Assembly: GCA_030015575.1 (NCBI GenBank)
Contig: JASDDO010000026.1
Span: 193,651,739 to 193,715,738, forward strand
Source: Agapanthus africanus
Taxonomy: Eukaryota; Streptophyta; Magnoliopsida; Asparagales; Amaryllidaceae
DNA: 64,000 nt
Reading direction: 5' to 3'
The notes beneath the pieces are model-generated. The model was not told the origin of the DNA and did not search any database. It worked only from the letters and a program-made list of their open reading frames with translations. Made by a program: the position numbers and the translations under genes. Shown in pieces: positions 24,659 to 34,269 of this stretch. Position 1 is the first letter of the stretch; every line of letters begins with the position of its first letter.

Positions 24659-24900
24659 TTGCTTTGCACAGCGGTATATATGATATATCCTGCACCTTAT
24701 TCGATAAGGAAAGGACCGAGATCCCTTCACCGGGAGTGACTCCTTTAGCAATAACTGGCACATGCTACACACTCGGTTTGTCTTTTGATTGCTTTTAAAA
24801 GTTTTTTGCTTTGCACAGTGATATATATGATATATCCCGCACCTCATTCGACGAGGAAAGGACCGACGATCCCGTCACCGGGAGTGACTCCTTTAGCAAA
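24659..24900 (+). repeat. Tandem duplication in the A2 leader
   Basis: Two copies, offset 147 bases, of a segment running from GCTTTGCACAG through TATATGATATATCC to CGGGAGTGACTCCTTTAGCA. The same pair is present in D (13844-14086) and C (42593-42827), so it predates all three insertions. Confidence 0.8.
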
Positions 24901-25656
24901 ACTAGAAAAGCTTCAAAAACACTCCATTTTAAAAACATTTGATTCTACAACGATATCAAGTTCATTACGCAATAGGTTTTCAGAAAAACCTGTCGTAGCC
25001 CTCCGTCATTTCAGATAAGTCATACTTAGTATTCGTGCTACGTTTGTTGACCTCCGTCAAGGCGTAGTGTGCGGTAGTTAACTAGTATTTATCTGCTTAT
25101 GCATATGATGCAGATTGGATTAGGGTAGTCGTGCGGCCTTGTTGACCTCCGTCAAAGGTCGTACGGGTGGGTTTAATTCGATCAAGAAATGACGGGTTGA
25201 ACTTGACTAGTAGCCTATGGTTGTTGACCTCCGTCAAGGTCATAGGACGCTAGGGGCAAAATATTATCGGGAATTTCAAGTGTTGAAATTTGCAATGAGA
25301 TTGCATACCTTCAATGAGATAGTTGGATCTCGATACCCGCTGTGAGTAATTGTTACTCCTGGGAGAGTTTTACACATTACAATTAGCCGATCAAGTAGGT
25401 GTCTAGAAAGGTGTTAACGGGGTTAAGCCTCTGGGAAAACGAGGTTTACTGTAATTAGGTTCGTGCGAAAGCACGGGGGACCTCCCTCAAAGTACCGACA
25501 CTGGCCTGGCTGAAAGATTGGCGAACCTGTAGCTTGTAATTAATCCCGGCTAGTCTTTCCTTTTAGGGTTTGAAGGAAGATTTGATAAAAAGCAGTGGGA
25601 GCCATCCTGATTAGATAAAATATTAACCAATCTATTTTTGCAAGAGCGCACGCTGA

Positions 25657-25684
25657 GTGTTTTCTTCTCTCTCTCTCCAGGTAG
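25657..25684 (+). promoter_or_regulatory. Candidate splice acceptor before the A2 coding region
   Basis: A run of about 20 pyrimidines (TTTCTTCTCTCTCTCTCC) is followed by AG at 25679-25680 and again by GTAG at 25681-25684, just before the zinc-knuckle remnant. C has CTCTCTTTGGCAG at the matching place and D has CTCTCTGGCTG, which lost the AG. Splicing is an inference. Confidence 0.35.
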
Positions 25685-25730
25685 CGACCATATCACGCCT
25701 TATTCAAGATAATAATACGGATTATTGACC

Positions 25731-28488
25731 GAACCCGCTTGTTATACTGAGCTGGGGAACGTTGGTCCCGCTCCAACTTATTATTGTTATAAGACTGAGC
25801 AGGAAATTGGGGATTACCAGAATTCCCGTGCCGCCCAAACGAAGAGAGTGCAAGCCGATGCATCATCTTCGGGTGTGTTCGTTACAGAGAACTGTTTCTC
25901 AGTATCCTTTACGTCCTGAGTATGTGATACCAGATCAGGATCCCAGATATGTAATCTGTTACATAGGGCTACAGAAAGGTAGAGGATTGAGAACGGGTGA
26001 TAAGTTTCATGAGGCAGAAAACGGGGCAAGAGTTGCAGCCAAGTCTGTTGGTCACTGTCACCCTGTATTACCAATACATTGATTCTGAACGAATGTTATT
26101 AGATACCGAACCTGATATACAAAATCATATCAGTCTCTTTATCAGTAAAGAAATGATAAAATTTTGTATTGTTGGATAATGTTTTGAACATTTCCTATAC
26201 CAAAAGTTGATCGGTTCAGGCACGTTATCTAAAAGCATTGACGTTCTAAATCAAACTACAGTTCTTTAGTATACGGAACACACACAAGAGGAAGAGTTCA
26301 GAAATGAACGAATCCTTCTTGAGGTATTGTAGACTAGGTCATATTAATGCGACCCGACTGGCTGAAGTTACATTTTGATGCATATTTAAATCAGTTTGAA
26401 TTTACATCTTATGAAACTTGCCAGTCATGTCACAAAGATACGATGACCACAGCTCTGTTTAATGGAAGCAGAGAAAGAGTTAGTATACTCTTAGGACTGA
26501 TACATGTTGATGTATGTAAGGTCCCCCGTCTACACATGCCAAGACCGGTTCTTTGTATTTCATTACATTCTCTGATAATCTCTCTAGATTCAGACATATG
26601 TTCCTGTTGAAACACAAGTCCGAACCTTTTGAGATATTCACAGAATATAAGTTAGAAGTAGAGAACCAACACGGGTATAAGTATTATGTCCTTTGATGAG
26701 ATCGAGGAGGAGAATACTTGAGCACAGAAATCCTGGATTATTCTAAAGGAGAATGAGATTCTCTCTCAGCATTACTCCTCCGTATACACCATAGCACGAT
26801 GGTATATCGAGGCGGAGCAATAGCACCCTATGTGATATGGTGTGCTCTATGATGAGTACTACTGTGTTTCCTATTTCCTTTTGGGAGTTATGCACTTGAG
26901 AAGCTGCATACCAATTGAATTGGGTTCCAATCAAATCAGTTGCCTACCGCTTCATATGTGATATGGAAAGGGAAGAGCCCATGTCTTAAGTTGGTTAAGA
27001 TTTGGGGTTGTCCGGGCTATGTCTAAAAGCACAATCCGGACAAGCTCGAGGCAAGGTCTGTTATGTAGAACTGGAAATGTTCCAGCTATACAAACTGCAG
27101 CTGATGATTTGAAAGAACCAAACGATTCAATAGTTACCAACGAACCTCAGCCTCTTCGCCGATCTAGCAGGGTTCCTCACCCACCTGAGAGCTACTTCGG
27201 TTACTCTATGACAGTGGGAGCGAGGATTGCATCATGAGATGATGACCCAACTAGTTTCGAGCTGGCCATCAGGAGTGGGACTCTGTAAGAATGGCTGGAT
27301 GCTTAGTGATCTAAGATGGAATCCATGTACACCAATAAAGTATGGACTTTGGTTGCTATATCTGAAGGGTTAAATCCCCATCAGGAGCAAGTATATCTTG
27401 AGAAGATTACTTGGTGTAGATGGAAAAGTTGAGACTTTCAAAGCTAGACTTGTTAAAGGATTTCTTCATCGACCAGGCGTGGATAATGATGAAACCTTTT
27501 CCAGTGGCTATGCTTAAGTCCATCCGGATCCTACTTGCCACGGCTACGTACCATGACTACGATATCTGGCGGTTGGGTGTCATGACAGCTTTTCTAAATG
27601 ATGTTTTAGAAGAGAGCGTCTATAAGTACACAGCCAGAGGGCTTCGTAGACAGTGGGAGCAGCGGAAACATATGCAAGATGCTTTATAGGATAAAGCAGA
27701 CATCGCGGAGTTGGAACATCTGTTTTGATGTATTAGTCAAAGAGTTTGACATCATCAAAATGGTAGATGAACCTTGTATAAACAAAAAGGTAGTAGGGAG
27801 TATAGTGACGATCCTCGTAAAGTACGTGGATGGCATGCTCTTGATAGGGAAGGAGTTTCCTATGCTACGCTCGGTCAATCTCCGCTTATCACAATGATTC
27901 TCCATATAGGATCAAAGTGATACCTCCTAAATCCTGGGTTTTGGATCTATGAGATAGATCTAAATGGATGTTAGGATTCTCATTAGTTGTAGTGAGACGG
28001 TATCAATCGACCCTGGGGAGAATCACTGGAATGGTTCCAGGGTGATAAAGACGACTGAATGTCAGTCACAGGCATTGTCTTTACCCTCAGTGGAGGGACG
28101 GTATGTTGGAAAAGTTCCAAGCAAGATACCATGGCATACTAGACGATAAAGGCTGGATACATCGCTACTTAAGATGCTACCAAAGAAGCAGTCTGGGTGT
28201 ATATTTGTTCATGAGATGAACTCTGTTCTTCCCATTGTGTGACAATGGAGTTGTGGCTTATGCCAAGGAACGTCCGTCCCATCAGTGATCCAGACATATT
28301 CTAAGGCAGTATTACCTGATCATGGAGATGGTTGATCTCCAGGGGATCGAGGTTAGGAGAGTAGACTCAGAGAACAACACGGCGGATCCACTCACGAAGG
28401 CCTATTCCCAGAGAGAGACTTTTATGGGATGGTTGAGTATGAGATACTACAACCACTGCTACAGATGGCCCAAGTGCAAGTGGGAGAT
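25731..28488 (+). pseudogene. Decayed copia pol of A2 (zinc knuckle to RNase H)
   Basis: Ty1/copia Pol with many lesions. A mutated zinc knuckle lies near 25770-25840, then VFVTENCFSVSFTS. The protease motif reads DTRSGSQIC instead of DTGSGSHIC near 25935, so the active-site DTG is lost. GAG-pre-integrase follows near 26310-26430, then integrase core with TGA-TGA near 26694 close to the second Asp. The linker region has TAA 27286 and TAG 27304. RT at 27400-27895 has YVDG in place of YVDD. The RNase H tail is near 28350-28440. A1 shares the TAA, the TAG and the TGATGA-like change. The element could move only with proteins from elsewhere. Confidence 0.9.
28476..28488 (+). other. Polypurine tract of A2
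   Basis: GCAAGTGGGAGAT, identical to the A1, B and D tracts, directly before TGTTAG. Confidence 0.88.
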
Positions 28489-30701
28489 TGTTAGTTATAT
28501 GTATGCCCTAGAGGCCATTACTATACATAGGATGTATATTGTAGTGGATGCTTGGACATATATAGGGAGGACTTTCTCGCTCGACATGATAGTATGCTAT
28601 CTGGTTACTCTTTACCTTAACGTGTACATTGATTGTCTCTCTGTTACATGTTGGTAAAGCCCTTAGGATGTGTACTTGACTACCTGGACTATGATGCGGA
28701 TCATACTAGTGGGGACATGGTAGTCCATAAGCACATCCTTCAAGGTCCCTAGTCGTGGGTGTATCGAGACGGGGCATCGATATACCAGAGTAGACTAGCG
28801 TATACCTTCTCGACCCATATAGATGGGCGATGGATGATCCCATATCCATTGGTGTTTGACATCAGAGATGATATACGGGTGCTCAGTGAAGACTGGGTAC
28901 ACTGGACGGACTCGCCGAGAACTCCCAGATGGTATTATACCTTACGTCAGATGGCAGTTCTCTGGTGACACTGGTACAGAGTAGTCTGTTGACCCGAGAT
29001 TGTCATAGAGTCTTGTGTGATTCCCACTGTGCTTTGATTTCCACCTTACCACGTCCAAGAGGGCGTGCAAAACGGTGGTTTTTGGGTACAGTCCCGAATC
29101 ACATGGAGGCAATGAGCGATAGGAGGGGATTCTTCTCTCCCGGTATAGGGAGTTGATGTTGCGCTGTGTTCGATTGGCTAAAACTGGAAATCCCTGGCCA
29201 GGGTTGCTGAGAATTACTGGTAAGCGTTACCAGTAGTTTCTCGAACTGTTATAGACCTCATATCGACACGACTTATCGAGCTATTGGGGTCTGACGTTTA
29301 CCACCCCTAGGCGAGATATGCGACATATCAGACGACGAGACCGGACTGTACGGTAAGTGTTACTGGTTGGATTGACAGGAGTGTGAGCGAGCTTGCTCGT
29401 CGATCTTCTGATCGCTCAATACCCGGGTGGCCGTTACGTTTAGCAGACCACTTGCGGCTTGTGGGTGTTTGATATGATCATCATCTGCTGCCGGCGTATT
29501 GACGAGTCTTTAGAGTCCTACACAGAGGTTTCCTGGCTCAAGCGAAACGAAATAGGAGCGCATATGAGATATGTGCGGGACCGAGAATAATGCGTGTATG
29601 TGATACCGTATTCTATTCTCGTGATGAATGTATCGATTGGTTGTATGCGATATAACCTAGCTATCGAATCAAGGATTGATTCGATAAGCCGATACATTGG
29701 ATATTAGTCGGTCATATGCGATATGACCGGATCGTTAAATCAAGTGTTGATTTAATGATTTAATGTATAATTATATATTTGATATATTACTTTGCATTAA
29801 CTAATATTGGTTCACTTTAAATGGTTTTTCTCACTTGTTTGTGCACATTGTATATGTGATATATTTTTGTGCACAAGTTTGTATCATGTTTGATGATGCA
29901 TGCTAACTTGGGTTTGTGTAAAGATTAAACCATGGTTATATGAATGGTTAGGGTTTTGGTTTCTTATTTATTTATTTATTTATTCTTTTTGGAAAATAAA
30001 AAGCATAAAGAGAAAATGGTGGCTTTCTTTGTTTGTATATTGAAGCTTCATGAAGCTTTGAACTAGTCCACCATTTTTGTCTCATGCTTAACCCTAACCA
30101 TTCCACTTAACCATGATTCATTCTCTACACTTGACCATGGTTAAATATATGATAAGTATTATTTTTCTTTTAAATGATAATTAACTTATCATATTCATCT
30201 TCTTCTTCTTCATCATCTTCAACATGAAGAAAACCTAGCTACCATCAATGGCAACTAGTGAAAATAAGTGAGAAATCCAATTCTAAAGTGAACCCACTTC
30301 CTATTTCTTCATCCTCTACCTCTTGCCAAGTAGTGTAGGGTGTTTTCTTCACAAGTTTCATGACTTGGTGAAGTGGGAGCTTGATCTTGTGATGCCTCGA
30401 CGTAGATCATCTTCGGCATCGAAGCCGACGCCCAAGCCCGCCCATTTTTTCGATGAAGCCGACGCTAAAGTCCGGGATCCAATTTGGACAGCGGAGGGAC
30501 ATCATCGCGGAGCTTAGGAAGTGATGGACCGGATCTACAAAGGTTGTAGCCTCTTTCTTGTAGTTAAGTTGTTAACTAGTTTCTTTTTCGCCTAAAATTC
30601 TAGTTAACGATCCGTATTAGGGTTTCTCGGCACTTGTAAAATTTGAAATTGGCATGGTTGATGCCTTGTAAGACCTCATTAGCGTGCCTAGGAACCTTTC
30701 A
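28489..30701 (+). repeat. 3' LTR of A2 (family LTR-A, about 2.2 kb)
   Basis: Starts TGTTAGTTATATGTATGCCC. The last recognisable LTR bases are GTGCCTAGGAACC (to 30696), and TTTCA to 30701 may be the mutated terminus. The next bases are internal to a copia gag, without PBS or leader. The copy contains the palindrome cluster (29558-29729 and beyond), a short TATT repeat (about 29964-29984) and a GC-rich block (30390-30517) with an open frame reading MPRRRSSSASKPTPKP. That frame is not a recognised gene. Confidence 0.87.
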
Positions 30702-31164
30702 GTTTCAGTCGAGGTTGGCCGTCGAATCGTCTGTAGGAGAACATGTCCTAAAGATGATTGGCTATATAAAAGAGCTCGCAGACCTCGGGACGACTTTGGA
30801 GAACGAGCTTTATACAGACTTGATTCTCCAGTCCCTTCCTTCCACCTACGCCCAGTTTATTCTAAATTTCAACATTCAAAGAAAAGAAGTTGAACTTCCA
30901 GAACTCCTTAACATGTTGAGGAGTGCAGAGGGCACCTTGCAGAAGGCAAGGGAAACACCCGATATGTTTGTTCGCGGTGCTTCTTCTTCCGGGTCCAAGG
31001 CTAGGGCCAAAGGAAGGAAGAATAAGGCCGCTACCAAACCTAGAGGAGGTGTTAGTAAGGTGGGACTCAAGGGAAAGAAAAAGATTGCGGTGCCAGTAGT
31101 GGCAAAGGACGAGTGCTTCCACTGTCGTAGGAAAGGGCACTGGAAAAAGGATTGCAAAGCTTAG
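30702..31164 (+). pseudogene. gag: gag of element B, N-terminus missing
   Basis: Capsid-type Gag of a Ty1/copia element. The C-terminal half of the plant UBN2-like gag fold is visible (HVLKMIGYIKELADLG, LILQSLPSTYAQFI, ELLNMLRSAE), then a basic Lys/Arg-rich stretch, then a CCHC zinc knuckle CFHCRRKGHWKKDC (31114-31155) that would bind element RNA. The open frame runs back to an ATG at 30643 in the LTR-A piece, so the first about 19 residues of that frame are not gag. TAG at 31162-31164 ends it. The protease frame continues in the same phase after this stop. About 100 or more N-terminal residues are lacking compared with family members. Confidence 0.88.
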
Positions 31165-32648
31165 AATGCCAAGAACCAGGAACCGAAGCAAGCTGTGGCT
31201 TCGACTTCAGGTGTGTTTGTAATTGAAAAATGTCTGTCAATCAACTCTACTTCCTGGGTATTGGATACCGGATCAGGATCTCATATATGCAATTCATTGA
31301 AGGCATTTAGAAACCTTAGAGTGCTGAAGGTTGGTGCTATGACCCTCCAGGTTGCTAACGGAGCTAGCGTAGGTGCTGTGTCCGTAAGGGATTATCACCT
31401 TGGATTGACGAGTGGACATATTTTGGTTTTGCATAACTGTTTTTGTGTACCCAGTTTAACGTGTAATATCATATCGGTTTCGTTGTTATCAAAAGAAGGT
31501 TATGATTTCACGTTTGTAAGCGATGTTGTTAACATCCACCTTAATCATGGTTTGATTGGGTCCGGTACACTAGATAACGGTATATATGTCTTAAACCAAT
31601 TACAGATTTTCAATGTCCAGAACACACTAAAAAGAAAGTCTCCATATTTAAATAAGGCTTTCTTATGGCATTGTAGACTAGGTCACATCAATGAGACAAG
31701 GTTAACTAAGTTACATAGAGAAGGATATTTGGATCCGTTCGAATATCAATCTTATGCCACTTGTCAATCATGTCCCAAAGGAAAGATGACAAAGACTCCA
31801 TTCACTGGATATGGAGTAAGAGCGAGCGAGCTCTTAGGACTCATACACAGCGATGTATGTGGTCCAATGTCTACATATGCAAGAGGTAGTTTTTCCTATT
31901 TCATTACTTTTACGGATGATTGCTCTAGGTACGGATTCATTTTCTTGATGAAACATAAATCCGAGGCTTTTGAGAAATTCCAAGAATATAAGAATGAAGT
32001 AGAAAACCAAACCGGCAAAAGTATCAAGATACTGAGATCTGATCGAGGTGGTGAATACTTAAGTGCCGAGTTCCTAGGTTACCTAAAAGAGAAAGGAATT
32101 CTCTCTCATCTTACTCCTCCATACACTCCACAGCATAACGGTGTATCGGAGAAACGGAATCGAACCCTATTGGATATGGTACGTTCCATGATGAGTAATG
32201 CTGAGTTACCGCAATCTTTCTGGGGTTATGCGCTAGAATCAGCGGCATATCTTTTGAACAGGACTCCTACCAAGACTGTGCCTACCACGCCATATCAGAT
32301 GTGGAGTGGGAAGAAACCCTATCTTCAGCATCTGAAGATATGGGGATGTCCAGCTTTAGTTAAAAAGCAGCATGCGGACAAAATCGAGGCACGATCAGTA
32401 CAGTGTATGTTTGTGAGATATCCAAAGAACTCCAAGGGGTATTTCTTCTATTACGCAGAGGAACAAAAGGTTTTTGTTTCTCTTCATGCCCATTTTCTAG
32501 AACAGCGGTTTATAGAAAAGGAAACAAGTGGGAGCGAAATAGAACTGGAAGAAATTCCAGAACCACAAACTACTACTGAAAGTTTGGTAGAAACAGTAGT
32601 TCAAGAAGAACAGGACATTCTCGCACCCCTCCGCAGGAGTAGTAGGCA
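31165..32648 (+). pseudogene. pol: Protease-integrase part of B pol
   Basis: Open in one frame from after the gag TAG to the frameshift near 32646. Numbering from the Met at 31195: the aspartic protease motif is LDTGSGSHIC with D24-T-G26; GAG-pre-integrase is H159, H164, C190, C193; the integrase catalytic triad is D220 (LIHSDVCGP), D283 (RSDRGGEY) and E319 (NGVSEKRN), with the family spacing of 35 residues between the last two. The C-terminal linker reads IELEEIPEPQT, then RRSSR. All catalytic residues are present. In copia elements these parts are cut from one gag-pol polyprotein. A one-base deletion after RRSSR (about 32646-32648) moves the rest to another frame. Confidence 0.93.
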
Positions 32649-34269
32649 TCTCATCCGCCTGAGAGATACTATGGTTTTCTCATAGATGGGGATAGAGAGG
32701 ATTGCATCATTGATGATGATGAACCTACTAGCTTCCAGCAGGCCATCCAGAGCGATGACTCGGTAAGATGGCTAGATACGATGCGGACCGAGATGGAGTC
32801 CATGTACACCAACAAAGTATGGACTTTGGACTTTTCTCCAGGTGGGGTAAAACCCATAGGATGCAAATGGATCTTCAAGAAAAAAATTGGTGTAGATGGA
32901 CAGATAGAAACCTATAAGGCTAGACTTGTTGCAAAGGGTTTTCGTCAAAGACCTGGTTTGGACTATGACGAAACTTTTTCTCCAGTGGCTATGCTCAAAT
33001 CCATTCGGATCTTTCTTGCTATTGCCGCCTTCCATGATTATGAGATCTGGCAGATGGACGTAAAGACGGCTTTTCTAAATGGTAATTTAGAAGAGTGCGT
33101 CTATATGGATCAGCCAGAAGGTTTCAATCAGAGTGGGAGCAGCGGGAAAGTATGCAAGTTGCTTAAGTCCATTTATGGACTAAAGCAGGCATCGCGGAGT
33201 TGGAACATCTATTTTGATGAAACGGTCAAAGAATATGACTTTATAAAAAATCCAGATGAACCATGTATATATTGTAAATTTGTAGCACAAACTGTCGTAT
33301 TCCTCGTCTTGTACGTGGATGACATTCTATTAATAGGAAATGACATTCCTATGCTACAATCTGTCAAAGGAATCTTGTCACACAGGTTTTCCATGAAAGA
33401 CCTGGGTGATGCCTCTTATATTCTGGGGATCCGGATCTATCGTGATAGATCCAAGAGGATGTTGGGACTTTTGCAGTCCAGGTATATCAACACTATACTG
33501 AAAAGCTTCAGTATGGAAGATTCTAAGCGCGGTAGTTTACCGGCTTGTCACGAAATCACTCTCTCCAAAGAGATGTCTCCCAAGATTGATTTGGAAAGGG
33601 AACGCGTGTCTATTATACCCTACGCTTCTACGGTAGGCTCTATAATGTATGCGATGTTGTGCACCAGACCAGATGTAGCTTACGCACTGAGCGTGATAAG
33701 CAGATATCAGTCAGACCCAGGGGAGAAGCACTGGATAGCAGTAAAGAACATTCTCAAGTACCTGAGAAGGACTAAGGAGATGTTCTTGCTTTACGGCAGA
33801 AAAGACCTCAAGATCGAGGCCTTTGCTGATTCCAGCTTCCAGAGTCAAAAGGATGACTCTAAGTCCATGTCAGGTTATGTCTTTACCCTCAATGGAGGGG
33901 CAGTGTGCTGGAAGAGTTCCAAGCAGGACACCGTTGCTGACTCGACGATGGAAGCGGAGTATATTGCTGCTTACGATGCCGCAAAAGAAGCGGTCTGGAT
34001 GAAGAAGTTCCTCACAGAACTTCAGGTGGTTCCTAACATTGTTGATCCAATACCGCTGTATTGCGACAACAACGGAGCTATAGCTTTAGCAAAGGAACCC
34101 AGGTCCTATCAGAAGTCCAGACACATCTTAAGGCGGTATCACCTGACCAGGGAGATCATTGTTCACCGGGAGATTGAGGTCCGGAGAGTTGCTACAGAGG
34201 AGAACACTGCTGATCCATTCACAAAGGCCTTACCTCAGATTCAGTTCGAGAGGCTACTCGAGATGATCG
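32649..34269 (+). pseudogene. pol: Reverse transcriptase-RNase H part of B pol
   Basis: In frame 3 from SHPPERYYGF onward and open up to the C insertion. Numbered from the Met at 32781: RT motif WQMDVKTAFLNG with catalytic D93, GLKQASRSWN near 133-142, and active site YVDD at 178-181 (33312-33323), then LGDASYILGIRIYRDRS. RNase H shows D in AFADSSFQ, E in STMEAEYIA and D in YCDNNGAIAL, followed by KSRHILRRYHLTREI and NTADPFTKALP. The pattern matches the Angela-like copia group. It is interrupted after EMI by element C (TSD GATCG) and finishes at 46308-46336. Confidence 0.94.
34265..34269. repeat. Target-site duplication of element C (GATCG), left copy
   Basis: GATCG at 34265-34269 is repeated at 46303-46307, just outside TGTAAG and CCAACA. 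Across it the B pol reading resumes in frame to its stop. Confidence 0.94.

Larger units (their letters stand above)
22547..25680 (+). other. Non-coding leader of A2 between PBS and pol (3.1 kb)
   Basis: No gag frame is found. From left to right it holds a GC-rich hairpin (22732-22778), a segment near 23030-23310 that also occurs in the H and F interiors, a GC-richer stretch to about 23650, a part homologous to the C and D leaders from about 24030, a tandem pair of 147-base units (24661 and 24808), repeated GTTGACCTCCGTCAA strings (25047, 25138, 25220) and a pyrimidine tract ending in CAG at 25680. It is about 0.85 kb longer than the C and D leaders. Confidence 0.75.
18572..30701 (+). mobile_element. 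Element A2: non-autonomous copia LTR retrotransposon
   Basis: Plus-strand element. The 5' LTR is in two pieces around element E (18572-19247 and 22180-22532). PBS is at 22534-22545, the non-coding leader runs to 25680, the decayed pol to 28488, and the 3' LTR is 28489-30701. It entered the G1 RNase H after CAATC (18567-18571). No matching duplication is found at the right end, because the 3' LTR is directly joined to gag of element B. Its pol shares stop codons with A1, so it descends from an already defective copy. Confidence 0.87.
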
